In this document: positions 52,143-64,000 of the stretch, piece by piece | Layout: every line of letters begins with the position of its first letter | Numbering within the stretch: position 1 is the stretch's first letter | Assembly (NCBI GenBank): GCA_034766995.1 | Contig: CM068313.1 | Span: forward strand, 39,300,996 to 39,364,995 | Length of the DNA stretch: 64,000 bases | From: Acanthacorydalis orientalis | Lineage: Eukaryota; Arthropoda; Insecta; Megaloptera; Corydalidae | Reading direction: 5' to 3' | The notes under the pieces: model-generated | What the model saw: the letters and a program-made list of their open reading frames with translations, nothing else | The model's database searches: none | What the model was told of the DNA's origin: nothing | Translations under genes and position numbers: made by a program

Positions 52143-53958
52143 TTACATCTTGTCTTATTTCATATCGTTATTAACACAATATAACTTGTGTCATTTTGAA
52201 AAGAAGCATTGTTTATTAATGTGGCCATTTCTATTCTGTCTGAGTCGTCCTCAGAGAGTACTATAAATTTTGTACACATCAAACTATGATTAAAATTGTT
52301 TGACTGTAAAAAGCTGATTTCATAAACGCACGCATTTAATTTATACAGTACAGTTTCATTGATAAATTCCTATAGATTTTTCTTTGATCGAATTGCTTAT
52401 ATAAAATATTAGATTTATATATTCTAATATTAAAATAATATCTGTAGTTTTTGTATAGATGTGCAATTAAAATGTTATAATACTGTCAACTTTTTAATGA
52501 ATAATGTATTATCATACACAGTTATTTAGAAAATATTAATAGTAATATAATTGAAGTATTCAATGTATTTTAGTCATAAAAAAACATTTCTTTTATAAAA
52601 AGTTAAAGATTTAATGACTGGATCAATTCAAATGAATATTACAAATATTATACATAGAAGTATTATATTCTCTTTACATTTTATTTGTAATTATCGCTTG
52701 TATTCTTACAAAACTATTTTCAAAATGTGATTTTGATATATGAAAAAGTATACATATATATATACTTTTCTAAAAAAATATTTTCAATTATTTTTAATAT
52801 AGTAAAATACTATACTACAAAATAAAAAATTGTATATCGTTCTTCAGTTTTAAAAAATTAGGAAATTGAATGTTTAACATAAATTTATTTATATAAACTT
52901 CAAAATTTTTAAATATAGTATTTAATTTATTTAAATTTCTATTTTATATAATATTTTATAAAAAGCATTAAAATTTTCAAATCGCGTATAAAATGTGTTA
53001 TTAAAATGTAAACTAATATTAACAAAATAAATTAACTACACGCATGTTTCCATATTCTACAATAAATTAGTTTTGTTCGCTTATTCACTAGTTTTCGCTC
53101 AGTTTCTGTTAGTTTAATTTAGTTTAATTAAAGAAACATGGCTATATTCCTTCACTATTAAATAAAATTTATTTAGAGTATTTTACATTAATAAAACTTT
53201 TTTTAATACTGAAACTTCAAAATATATACAATTTGTTGAATAAATATAAAAATAATATAATTAATTTTTTTCAGAAAATTGTAAAATTAATAAACTAGAT
53301 GTCATTCAAAATATATTATTAATAATATATTTTTAAACCTCTTTATTTTTGTGCAATAAAATTATTATTACCTTAATCTCTAAAGTATAATTAAATTTTC
53401 TTTGTACATATAATTCATGTTTTATATGATTTAATATCAACTTTTTCAAATTCGTTCTAGAAACGCATAATATTTTATAATTACATACAAGATATTATTT
53501 TTTTTATGTCTAGCCACACTCTCTGTTTTTTGCTTCTAGGTCTATTTAACATTCCTTTAATAAGCTAAACAAACTAACTCTATGTATGTATAATAAAAAA
53601 ATATTACTGTAATTGTGTTTGTGTTGCAAAGAAGTATTAATTATAAGCTATTAGTATTATATTAATGTTTTTCTTAAATTATGCATAACTTTATTATTAA
53701 TATTGAAATCATCGCGTATAAACCAACTTCTATATGAAATTCTTTTCATTATAGATAAGAATCTAAAATACACTATAATAAAAAAAACAATATGCTTTAG
53801 TAGATAATTCTATTTATAATGAATTAAAATAAGAACAGATGAAAAAATATATATATATATACCAGTTATTATGGTACGTACATTTTTGTATATTAAATAT
53901 TAGATGACGATCTATTGTTAATTATAGACTTGAAAAGAATGTATTTTTTAATAATTAA

Positions 53959-53961
<3 letters not shown>
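52143..53961. other. AT-rich spacer
   Basis: No gene, element end or complex island recognised. Confidence 0.6.
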
Positions 53962-54014
<53 letters not shown>

Positions 54015-54032
54015 ATGTGTGCGTATGTATAT
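53962..54032. repeat. (TA)n(TG)n microsatellite
   Basis: TA run followed by GTATGTGTGTGTATGTG. Confidence 0.95.
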
Positions 54033-54109
54033 TATTGGATAATTCTGAATTCACGTATATATTATCGATTAAAAAGTAAAATGTTTAGCATTCGTGTTAG
54101 TATATTTGC

Positions 54110-54380
54110 ATTAAAATCACTAGGAACTCAACGGCCACCTTCGAAGACATGCGGCCGTCATAAATATTAAATATTAATAGCGAGCGCTTCGTTGGATGCT
54201 GAGCTGAAATCTGACACGGCGTATGATATATGTGGCAATTTAATAATCACCTGTTGGCCGTAATGATGGGCGGTTTGATAAAGTTATCTAAAATATTCAC
54301 AGGTATGAGCAAGCGGGGCGATAATGAACGAGTAACACACGTTCAGCCACCTATGTGATGTAGGTGGTCGAGGTCATTCT
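54110..54380. other. Complex non-coding island with an E-box
   Basis: Contains CAACGGCCACCTTCGAAGAC, ATGCGGCCGTCATAAATATT, TAGCGAGCGCTTCG, CACCTGTTGGCCG (E-box 54248-54253), GATGGGCGGTTTGATAAAG and CAAGCGGGGCGATAATGAAC. An imperfect inverted pair, CACCTATGTG and GTAGGTGG, lies near 54350. No frame. Candidate regulatory element. Confidence 0.35.
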
Positions 54381-54970
54381 ATTTATAAAAAATAATTCTA
54401 TTTTATTTTTAAAGATATGCACATTTGGATTCAGACTGTAATTACTTTCTAGTCTAGATGTGGCAAAAATATTTCTAGAGTTGAATTTTATTATTTTCAT
54501 ACATTGCAGAGACTACTATTTTTAGTATAGTAAGAAAATAATTTATTCTGTTACAAAAAATATATATTACATATATAAAATATTGTCAAATATATTCTTG
54601 TTTTCAATGGTAAAAACGCAAAAATATTAAAATCATTACAAGGTTAGTAGAAAATTTCTTTTCTGAAAATCCTTAAAAATGAAAAATAGATAAATAAAAA
54701 TTAAGAGTACAAAAATAGTATAATTATTAATAATTGGTACTAAGAATCATATTTATTGCAATAAATTCCCTTAAATTGGATCAATCAATAACGATATTGA
54801 TATCATCGAAGTTTATTAATTTATTAGATATAAATTAAGTCAATTATCCTTCAATAGAAATCGAAAAAAACATTCAATTTTCTTTAATAATCTCTTAAAA
54901 CAAAAACAAATGACAAACTTTAGTAACAAAAAACTATTTATCATTAACATTAAATTATAATCTTCATGGT

Positions 54971-55035
<65 letters not shown>

Positions 55036-55646
55036 TTATATATTATGAGCAAAAAACGATGGTTGTCTCAGGCAGGTTTGATAATGAACAAGCATTGAAA
55101 TCTCTCAAATGACTTCATGAAAGCATTTATAAAATTTATGATATCTCAATTAAAATTTCAATCATAACAGATGTGGACTGAACGCGAACAGAAATTGAAT
55201 TTCATGTTTTAGTGCTTCTTTTTTGTATCATATTTATTAACTTCTTGTATAAATATACATAAATACATAACATATATATATATATACATATGCGTGTATT
55301 TTTGTGGTTGTTTTTTTCATTTTTAATATTTACTCCTAAACATTAAACTTAAACTACAGTACTGTAAGCATATAATGCTGTTAAATGTCTTAATACTAAT
55401 ATACATAAATAAAATAAAGTAAACGATAATAAATTTCACAATAATCGCACATACCCATACACACATCTCTTTAAATTTTATGGTTTCCTATATATATAAT
55501 TATATCTCTTCGTGTGCACCTATAAATATTTGATTTTAATAATTTACTCATTCCTACAATTTTGTTACAAGCTTATCTAGAATAAATAGTGAGAATTACC
55601 CTTTCATCTTTTTATACTCCCTTGCCTATTTATTGCTATTCATAAA

Positions 55647-55650
<4 letters not shown>
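54381..55650. other. AT-rich spacer with a TA array
   Basis: TA array at 54976-55029; nothing else recognised. Confidence 0.6.

Positions 55651-55679
<29 letters not shown>
55651..55679. repeat. (TA)n, left of the RTE insertion
   Basis: Short TA run immediately before the RTE fragment; with 56449-56500 it brackets the insertion. Confidence 0.9.
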
Positions 55680-55682
<3 letters not shown>

Positions 55683-56445
55683 TCACAAGTACTCCTGAAG
55701 AGCTACAAAGGAGGATAGAAGAATTAGATGATGTCAGTTAACAAAATGTTCTAAACATGAACCACGGAAAAACAAAAGTATTGTTCAATCCGTTTGTCAA
55801 CCCGAAGGCAATTGAAATAAAGGGAACATAAATAGAAGAAGTTACGAAGTATATCTATCCAGGCCAGCTTATCATCAAAGATGTATGATTCATTGAAGAA
55901 GTAAATAGGAGAATAAAGATACAATGGATCTCATTTGGACGAAACATCTCGATATTTAAATCAACAATCCAACTTTGTTTAAAGAAAAAATTATTTTACC
56001 AGATCAATGTATACTACCAGTCCTTATCTACGGCAGCGAGACATGGGTGTTCAACGACAAAATCATTCAAAAATTCCAAATAACACAGAGAAGTATGGAA
56101 AGATGCATGCTAGAAATAACAAGAAGAGATAAGAAAAGAATATAATAGATGCGAAAACAGACAGGAATTACAGATGTAATAAAGAGAGTAAAGAATCTGA
56201 AATGGAAATGGGTGGGGAATGCTGCAAGAAGAGAAGATAACCGATGGACGACAGAAATTATTAACTAGGAACCGATTAATATAAAAAGACCAAGAAAGTG
56301 ACCAATGAACAGGTAGAATAAGAAAATTAAAAATTTTATTGGATATTAGTGGAAAAGAGAGGCATTCAATCGTACAAAATGGAAAATCATGGAAGAGGCC
56401 TTCATTTAGCAGCAGAAGATTGACAGAGTATGATTATGATGATGA

Positions 56446-56448
<3 letters not shown>
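55680..56448 (+). mobile_element. RTE-type non-LTR retrotransposon, 5' truncated
   Basis: Begins abruptly within the RT coding region and ends at the natural 3' end: the last coding motif is followed almost at once by TATGATTATGATGATGACGA, the simple-repeat tail typical of RTE-clade elements, which lack a poly(A) tail. TA repeats on both sides indicate insertion into a TA array, which prevents recognition of a target duplication. Confidence 0.85.
55682..56420 (+). pseudogene. RTE-clade reverse transcriptase, C-terminal part
   Basis: In order across several frames: FTSTPEELQRRIEELDDVS just after the YADD region; LNMNHGKTKVLFNPFV; EEVTKYIYPGQLI (family EEVDEYVYLGQLI); EVNRRIKIQWISFGR; VLPVLIYGSETW-like sequence near 56010-56045; KFQITQRSMERCMLEITRRD-like (family QRAMER.MLGI..RD) near 56070-56125; TGITDVIKRVKNLKWKWVGN-like (family RTGV.D...RI..LKWRWAGH) near 56160-56220; and a tail with W.IMEEAFI.QQK. 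At least three frameshifts and many stops, so no product. The missing N-terminal side would have held the AP endonuclease and the catalytic YADD. Confidence 0.85.

Positions 56449-56500
<52 letters not shown>
56449..56500. repeat. (TA)n microsatellite at the RTE 3' tail
   Basis: Starts where the GAT-rich tail of the RTE fragment ends. Confidence 0.95.
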
Positions 56501-56507
<7 letters not shown>

Positions 56508-58326
56508 ACATGCACACAATAAAATCTAATTATTTTATTTAAAAAAGGTCATTTATTATTCTTCTAGATTATTTAACGAGAGAAATATATGCTTCTACTA
56601 AACGGTCAAGATGTACATGAAGAGTTGTGAATTTTGAATGAATATATTAATATTTTACAGGAGTGATTATTGAATTGTTGCTAATACTCAATATTGTAAG
56701 TACCGAGTCAGTATGGAACATATATTTGAATTAAATATTTATTTGTTATAATTGACTCAAAAAAATACCTTTTATTAAGAAAATCTTTTCTTTCATCTTC
56801 TTCAATTTTAAATATACTAATTTAAACTATATCAGAAGTTTGTTAATTATTAAATTATTATTTCTGCATAGCGTTCCAGAGGCCAATCATAATAAAATAT
56901 ACTTAATTATAGTTTCTCTAAAGACGAAAATCTTTAAAGATCTTGTTACGAAATTTCTCTCCGAGATATTAATTAAAATAATTGTGAATAATACTGTATT
57001 CTTCTAAAATACAATATGAAATTTTATTATTCCACGCCAATTTAACATTTGCATCAAGATGTGCGTGTAAATACAAGTATAAAATGAAAGACAAGTTATA
57101 AAACAATCTCCGCTCTTGTACATATACATTTATTAAATTAGTTTCAATTTTTTGGAGCGTGCCGACAATTTTCTACAATTTAGTTGTCAAAATAAGTAAC
57201 GGAGAAGTAAGATGGAAAACGGTGGAATTTACGAAACGAGTAAGTTGTCAGTTACACCAAGACCGAGAAGCGTGGTTGACATTTTGTCAACAATATTGTT
57301 ACGCTGATAAATTTTCACGTGAAAACCTTGATGTTTTATTACGATTATAATTGTGTTGCAATAAAAAAACATTGAAATGTATGTGGCCCTACAAGTCTTC
57401 ATTGTATAATACAATAGATTTAGACACGAACAATTATATTATTATCAACAAATATTTTTGTGGTAATTGACTTTCCCGAATTTCATTGCTGTTCAAATGA
57501 ATTCTTTTATGTTTTCATATCTTGCAACAGCATTGTTTTTTTATATAATTGAAAAATTTTGAATGATTTTTTTACAAATAACTAAAACATAAACAAAAGT
57601 AACTTCTTGCATTCTGTTTTATTATTTTATTTTCAACCTATATGCCATTAATCAATTTTAAATTAAAAATATATTTATATGTATAGAAGTTTAATAGGAA
57701 CATCTAGAAATTATTTATTATTTTACTAAAAGTATTTTTCATATATAACATTAAAAATTACTTTTTTTGATTATAAAATACAATATTCATAAGCAATGAA
57801 TAACAATTTAAAATTCGTAAGAGGTTTAACAAATTTATCATATAATAAAAAATATTAAATAAACTAAGTATTTCTAATAACCTTATGAATAAAACATATT
57901 GCACTCGTTTAGTTCATGGTACGAAATTTATTAATATCTACGTACTAATAGAAAAATTTGCATTTAAATTCATCAGCATTCTTACCATTAATCATTAATA
58001 ATATTATGTGCAGATTAGTTGAAGTTTAAACAATTAACGAACGTCAGTAAAAATATAAAAAGAATAGAATATTCAAATAGAATTATTTAAATAGTGTAAG
58101 ACTTTTGGAAACTGAAATGTTATTACGAAAAAAGTTCAAAAGTATTTTTATATATTCTATATAAAATTATGTAAATTGTTATTATCTTAAACTTATATCC
58201 ATTATATGAAAAAAATATAATCATCTTATTTAGATAGATTTTTTTATTATTTTTTAAATATCCAATGACTGCCATACCTTTCTGAAAACTTAAGTTTACT
58301 TCATGTTTAATCTGTAAATTTATTTA
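56501..58326. other. AT-rich spacer with one gene-like patch
   Basis: Mostly low-complexity. Positions 57140-57350 are more complex: a 63-codon plus-strand frame (57159-57350) and an ATG at 57212 followed by a GTAAGT donor at 57240. Neither is enough to call a gene. Confidence 0.4.
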
Positions 58327-59586
58327 TTAGATTGGTGCAAAAATAATTGCGGTGTTTATCATTTTAGGTTAAGCGCCGATTTTTCTAGTTACCGTTATTT
58401 TTTTATAGTCATATGATTCATCATTATAAACAATAAAATTAAAACTACTGATTCAACTTATGTACATTGTTTTTATTCTTTAGTATTTTTGGATACAATC
58501 TCTTAAATTAGTCTTGAAAAAAAGCAAATTCCCGCGATTTTGTTGTATGAGATTAAATTGGGACGTAAATCAATAAAAACAGCTCGAAATATTGAATTTG
58601 TTTTTGGAAAAAGTCAATTAGTGAACGTACAGCTCAACACTGGTTCCAAAAATTTCGTAATGGAAACGAAAGACTTGATGATAAAAAGAGTCGTTCAGAT
58701 ATAGACAATAATGATTTAAGAACCATTATCGAAACGGAATCACCTCAAACAACTCGAAAAGTGGTAGAGGAACTCATTGTTGATCATCCAACAGTTGTTC
58801 GACATTTGAACCTAATTGAAAAATCAAAAAAACTGAATAAATAGGTACCACCATACATCAAGAAATTCGTCGATACGAAATCTGCTCTGTGTTTCTTTTG
58901 TATAATAAAAATGATCCGTTTTTTGATCGTATTGAAATATGTGATGAAAGAGGAATCTCTATAACAATCGAAAACGTTCACCACAGTGGCAAGAACGAAG
59001 AAAAGCACCAAAACAGTTTCCTCAACTAAAACTCCATGATAAAAGAATATGGTCACTGTTTAGTAGTCGGAAATGGCATCATCCCCTACAACTTCTTAAA
59101 TCCTGGTGAAACAATAACAGCAGAAAAATATTGTCAAGAAATTGAAGGAACGCATGAGAAGTTGTATTGTTTACGGCCAGCATTCGTCAATCGAAGAGGA
59201 TCAATTCCTCTTCATAACAACGCCCGGCCACACGTCTCACAAATGACTTTAAAAGAAATAAATGAACTCTGTTATGAAACCTTGCCTCATTCACCTTATT
59301 CTCTGGACCTGTGTCTGACCAAATATCATTGTTTTAAACATTTGAGTAATTTTCTATGTGAGAAGGTTTTCAAAGATCAAGCGTCATCTCAACGCGCTTT
59401 CGATGAATTCATTAATTCCAAGACTCCAGAATTCTATTTTGTACGAATAAACAAATTTGTTTCCCGTTATGAAAAATATGTCCAGACCAATGGTTTTTAT
59501 TTTGAACAATAAATACAATTTTTAACTAATATGTGCGTCTTTATACTCGATACGTAATAACCGCAATTATTTTTACATTAAACCAA
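58327..59586 (+). mobile_element. Full-length cecropia/Hsmar1-like mariner (K, 1260 bp)
   Basis: TA at 58325-58326 and 59587-59588. The left end TTAGATTGGTGCAAAAATAA closely resembles the Hsmar1-type terminus (TTAGGTTGGTGCAAAAGTAA); the right end, reverse-complemented, is TTGGTTTAATGTAAAAATAA then TTGCGG. The 1.26-kb length is that of an intact mariner. Its termini are also close to family A, so K represents the kind of full-length element from which a family A-type deletion derivative would arise, though their transposases differ too much for K to be the direct parent. Confidence 0.9.
58513..59512 (+). pseudogene. Mariner transposase, full length but catalytically lost
   Basis: The start codon is lost (CTT in place of ATG, reading LEKKQIPAILLYEIKLGRKS). 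Then come HTH1, a frameshift near 58612, SERTAQHWFQKFRNGNERLD, HTH2 (PQTTRKVVEELIVDHPTVVR then HLNLIEKSKKLNK) and a stop where WVP begins. RRYEICSVLLLYNKNDPFFD and the CDERGISITIENVHHSG region carry a possible first catalytic D. From 59036 a 158-codon frame is open: VVGNGIIPYNFLNPGETITA, EKYCQEIEG, LHNNARPHVS, where the second catalytic D is N, and SPYSLDLCLTKYHCFKHL, where the third D is K. The C-terminus ends YVQTNGFYFEQ. Length is normal for the family but activity is excluded. Confidence 0.85.
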
Positions 59587-59588
59587 TA

Positions 59589-59958
59589 TTATATAATCAC
59601 AAACAGTCACATAAACGTATAAAACAATTTTAATATTTAATGATTTTCTTTATATAATTATAACAGGTTTTTCCAACGGTTAACGTAAAATATTGATAGT
59701 CATTTTAAGTTAAAATATGAGTTTTTATTCAATAGACAATCGAATGTTATTTTAAATTACATCTAATTTTTTTATGATACGATTCTTTTGTCAGTCTGAC
59801 GACAAACAAGTCAACCGAAAATGCAATCATTGCTAATAATAAACAGTTATGTAATCCACAATGTAATAAATTCAATACTCAAAGTAATAAAACTGATCCA
59901 GAGGTATTTACAGTTCTTATAAAAGTTGGTACTACTTTTTCAATTAAATATTTTTCTT

Positions 59959-60041
<83 letters not shown>

Positions 60042-60980
60042 TATAGGTTAATTAAGAAATATTTTAAAATTGCCATTTATTTCTACATATGTCTGCATGA
60101 ATTATTTCATAATACATTTTTAATGCTGCTCATAACTGTGTATATCTTCATCATCCATTTAAAAAATTTTTTTTCCTGAACAGATAACACAACTAAATAT
60201 GCTATTGTGAATGATATAGCATTGGAAAAATATAATCAACGTTCCCTTGATAATTTCAAATTTAAAAGGTCCACATTAATAATAATTTGTCATAAGTATC
60301 CTTCACGAGCGGATGCAAGCACAAAGACAATTATGTATAAGAAATTAGAATTTTTTATAAGACGTGTACCTGAGTTATAAAGTGATGAGAAAAATACGGT
60401 GACGTATGTTGTCTAGATGAATTGAGACCTCGTAGGTGGATGTAGAACTAATTGTACAGTTAGTCAGTGTATTCATGTGTTTATTGGCAGGAACTAGATG
60501 TAACTTAATGGTTTTCATAACACACTTGTAAAATATATAATTCGTTTTTGTATTACTTTTTGATGTTTTCATTGTCAGTTGTAATTAAATAATACAATTA
60601 TAAGAAAATAATATATTACATTAAAATATATACGTTAAAATATAAAAATTATTTGCGAAATTGTTATAAAAATAAATACACATATTAGTGGGTGAAAGAT
60701 AGCATTATAGTGACTTATGTTGTATTTGAAATAGAAAACAATGTAATACAATATCATTCCAAATAAATTCAGTGTTGATTTCTTCCAATAATCATTTTAA
60801 ACTGCATTTTCTCTTCAAAATAACTCATTTGGAAATAAAATTAACTTTTTTAAAATAGTTCAAATTTATATTAAATAATTAACAGTTTGAATTATTTTAT
60901 TTTATTTCTCAGGCAATTACGTTAAATTAATAATCATATTATTTAAGTTAAATTCTCTATGCAAGACATTTTCTAATATG

Positions 60981-61013
<33 letters not shown>

Positions 61014-61468
61014 TTGTGTGTATATATATATATAATTTCATTCATACTATTCAACTGTGCGGCTGTGGTCATAGACCGGAAGCCAACACGATTGGGGAAG
61101 TGAAGTAATTTCATTGTTCAATCTTCGCGCAGAAGCATAGTAAGGTTGGTCGACAGTTGTCTACCATTCATACGTTGAAATTAAGTACATTACATTTTTT
61201 TACAGTGCTTCTGAATATTTTTTTCTTATATTAGTTACGAAATTACTATATAAAAGTTATAAGTGAAAATATTAAAAAAAATGTATAGTTTTTATACGGT
61301 TAATTGTTCAAAATTATCTTATTACCTAAATATATCAACAATCTGATTTCTTTACGTATTTGTAAATAGATACGTAGTCCATAAAAAAAATATTTACAAT
61401 GAATGTATTAAAACATATGTTAGATCTAAGTATATGAGTTTCATAGTTAAAATATTTCTAAATATAAA
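59589..61468. other. AT-rich spacer with TA arrays
   Basis: TA arrays at 59961-60039 and 60980-61032 (with a TG/TTTG core). Patches at 60360-60500 and 61045-61170 (GTGCGGCTGTGGTCATAGACC, TCTTCGCGCAGAAGC) are complex but unassigned. Confidence 0.5.
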
Positions 61469-61470
61469 TA

Positions 61471-62044
61471 CTAAGTATGATAGGAAAATAATTGCGATTT
61501 TTGTTTTCTGAGTTATAATTTTAATTTTTTCGATAAAAGTATCATTTCATGGTGTTCATGTTAATATAATTTTAAAGTGTATTTTTTGGTCTGTATTTTA
61601 CTAACATCGACTTGGTTTTTTTATTAATTGTGCTTCAAATTGGGCTATTGATTTAGAAATGGAGAAGAAGCAAATAAGAGCTATTTTTATATGAGTTTAA
61701 AACGGGTAGTAAATCAGCAGAAATTGCTCGTAAACTAAACGATGCTTTTGATGTGAGTAGTGATAAGGGACGCACGATACAATGGTAGTTCCAAAATTTT
61801 CATGCTGGGGACATGGGCTTTGAAGGTGAAGAAGGTCTTGGTCCTACTTCTTCAGCTCATAACGATCAACTAAAGGCGTTAGTTGAATAAGAACCACGCA
61901 GAACAATTCGAGAGCTTGCACAAAAGTTTCGTGTTGGTCATTCAACACTTCTGGATCACTTAAAATAGCTTTGAAAAGCAAAAAAGCAAAGATTTATATG
62001 AAATTTGAAGGTCATAAACCGTAATTATGTTTCTGCCAACCTAA
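61471..62044 (+). mobile_element. Mariner family A copy (574 bp)
   Basis: TA at 61469-61470 and 62045-62046. Ends: CTAAGTATGATAGGAAAATA and CCGTAATTATGTTTCTGCC then AACCTAA. It has the fullest 5' UTR of the family, with the shared TTTTTTGGTCTGTATTTT and GTGTTCATGTTAATATAATT blocks, and the shared HTH-to-terminus junction. Confidence 0.9.
61659..62011 (+). pseudogene. Mariner family A DNA-binding domain, complete but broken
   Basis: ATG 61659 reads MEKKQIRAIF then a stop; one base later the frame resumes YEFKTGSKSAEIARKLNDAF, then a DVSSDKGRTIQW-like segment with a TAG in place of the second W. FQNFHAGDMGFEGEEGLGPT, SSAHNDQLKALVE, stop, EPRRTIRELAQKFRVGHSTL, LDHLK complete HTH2. The tail ALKSKKAKIYMKFEGHKP-like sequence continues into the terminus. 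Sister copies supply a consistent order, so both HTH units belong to one original frame of roughly 115-130 codons. Confidence 0.75.
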
Positions 62045-62121
62045 TAGATACATTGTATAAAATTGTATATCACTATCGTTTTAAAAAGAAACATTTTCAA
62101 ATGTGTATTCAAAATTCCATG

Positions 62122-62123
<2 letters not shown>

Positions 62124-62172
<49 letters not shown>
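62124..62172. repeat. (TA)n microsatellite
   Basis: Pure TA of about 49 bp; frames on both strands are artefacts in this part. Confidence 0.95.
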
Positions 62173-62175
<3 letters not shown>

Positions 62176-64000
62176 CTTGATATAAAAAAGGTTTATGTGA
62201 ATTATTATTAATAATTATCAAAGACAGAACTGAAAAGTAAATTTTATCAAAACAATGTTTAAATGAAATGCACTGACAAGAACGAATTTTAAAAAATATA
62301 AAACTCCAGTATTCAGTTTCGAAATATATTCTCATTCTTATTCTTTCTTTGATAACAGAAAATATTTTTTAAAATATTATCCACATAAATCACAGCATAG
62401 AAATTCATCAAAAATATAGTTTTTTCTATACTCGTTGTTTAAATATCACTGATAAACGGATGAAAATACAAACCCGCCTATGTGTAGTAATACGTAAATA
62501 GAAGTAATGACTGTCGGCACAAGCCAAAGCTGAGTCAGCATTCTTCCTGTGTTTAGCAGCCGATTTATATTTTAACATTTGAATCTCAATGCCAATCTCT
62601 CGAAAACGATTACTGTGAACGATTTTAACAAAAGAGATCAATAATTATTGAAGCTTCATTTATATTAGTTTACAATACTAAATTATAATATTTAACTTTA
62701 TGAGTGAGTTAATCTTTAATACGCGCATTAAAGTTAAAATAAGAACCACACCTAGAAAAATTAAATAAATGCGTGCATAAAAACAGTTCATTCATTCTTA
62801 AATGAAATTATTCTTAAATTATCCATCGGTAAAAGTTACATTACGAAAATCTATTCATCGAATCCAGTATTGTAAAAAAGAATACACAACGTCTTTAAAT
62901 TACAAAAAATGTATGCCTATAAAAGCAAAACAAAACATGAATATTTCTTACTGTTTTCAAAAATATCAGAAATTTCACTACCTTTATTTTAATTTATGAA
63001 AAATAGATCATATAAACTATAATTTTGTTCTCATTAACCATTATTTACATTTCTGTTGCCTAACTAATTCAAAGCTGTAGATATATTTTCCTTATATTAT
63101 AAATCATGCTAATTAATTTATCCAAATATAAAAATTAAATTAAAAGAAACAATAAATGATTTTTTTATTTTCTAATCAATGAAAACGTATCAATTTTATT
63201 AAAACAGATAATGCCATTCTGTTATATTTATAAAAAAATAGAACATACAAAATCACCTACGATTACCAATGAAAATAGGAAATATAATTTTTCAGAAGAA
63301 TAATGAAATTAACGTTCATTTCTAAATAATTAAAATTCCATCTCAATTTTACTAACTTGATGGTTTTTAAATTATGAGATATTTTTGTGATATTTGTCTA
63401 CATAAAGATATAATATCAGAATATTTTTGAGAATTGCATAAAAATTGCATTTTTTCAATTCTGCAACTTTTTGTCTGCTACTAAAATATAAAAAAATATA
63501 TCTAATTCAAAAAACATAATAATGTCTAATGTCTATTCAATAAATTCTATATTTTGTTCATTTCTTTTTTTTGATACGAGATTATTAAATTTCTTTCAGC
63601 TCGGTCAATAATTCTAGACAAATGAATTTATGTTTCGTTTATATTTTAAAACGTTTATGAATATTACTGTATCGGATTTAAAAATAAAAGAAAATATTTT
63701 GTTTTGTACATTCTGAAAATTAATTGATAAAAATAATATTTCAATTTCAATTTACATTACTTACACCGACCCAAACACAGAAAATTCAAACAAAATTGCG
63801 CCTTTAAACCCGAAATACCTATCCATCCAAATAGAAGTTTAAGGCACACAAGAAAAATATGAACACTTTCATGTGTCTTTTTAGAAATCAATTTATATAT
63901 ATATATATATATATATATAAATCGATATGTGTATATATATATATAATAATAATAATAAATTGGAATAACATAAAATTATTTTAATATGTCGTATTTTTCA
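62173..64000. other. AT-rich spacer
   Basis: A 71-codon minus-strand frame at 62426-62641 lies in slightly more complex DNA (62500-62620) but is not recognised. TA repeats at 63895-63944 end in (AAT)n. No element ends seen. Confidence 0.5.

Noticed and set aside
59036..59512. 158-codon frame as an active or domesticated transposase
   Set aside because: The second and third catalytic aspartates are N and K, the start is lost and upstream frameshifts and stops exist; decay explains it.

Overview
This window looks like eukaryotic, probably arthropod and most likely insect, DNA. It is strongly AT-rich, it is packed with (TA)n microsatellites, and its gene-like content is almost entirely decayed transposable elements of the kinds common in insects: several mariner lineages, piggyBac, pogo/Tigger, Harbinger, and RTE-type and other non-LTR retrotransposons. 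I see no bacterial operon, rRNA, tRNA, CRISPR array or virus. The species cannot be named from the sequence.

Layout. 1-1043 is most of a Harbinger element with a foldback MITE inside it. 1797-2247, 30313-30920 and 39786-40336 are three short piggyBac-type derivatives bounded by TTAA. 4730-5433 is a further TTAA-bounded element, possibly Kolobok-like. Mariner-type elements lie at 2875, 7680, 9712, 12968, 16024, 18513, 19510, 24910, 27546, 34741, 38369, 50625, 58327 and 61471. A Tigger-type element is at 21715-23044 and a CENP-B-like helix-turn-helix fragment at 37321-37521. Non-LTR fragments are at 13382-14112 (nested inside a mariner) and 55680-56448 (RTE type, inside a TA array). The rest is AT-rich spacer with about sixty TA-rich arrays, including a 90-bp perfect palindrome at 4172-4261.

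Host content. The only convincing piece of a host gene is a 55-bp candidate coding exon on the minus strand (33099-33153). It has a strong pyrimidine tract and CAG acceptor, and a GTAAGT donor. It suggests the window is largely intron of a long gene read on the minus strand. Several islands of complex, less AT-rich sequence without ORFs (about 8560, 20900, 23190, 36400, 46041, 49781, 51290 and 54110) are candidate regulatory elements; some carry repeated CACCTG E-boxes.

Most notable pattern. Six dispersed mariner copies (family A) share one deletion. It removes the whole catalytic domain just after the bipartite DNA-binding domain, and in the three copies with both ends and a clear TA duplication the length is 516-574 bp. 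This appears to be a transposon family amplified in a form that codes only for a DNA-binding domain. Two other mariner-type lineages here (GGTGTACAAATT and DUF4817 types) instead keep the N- and C-terminal parts and lack the middle.
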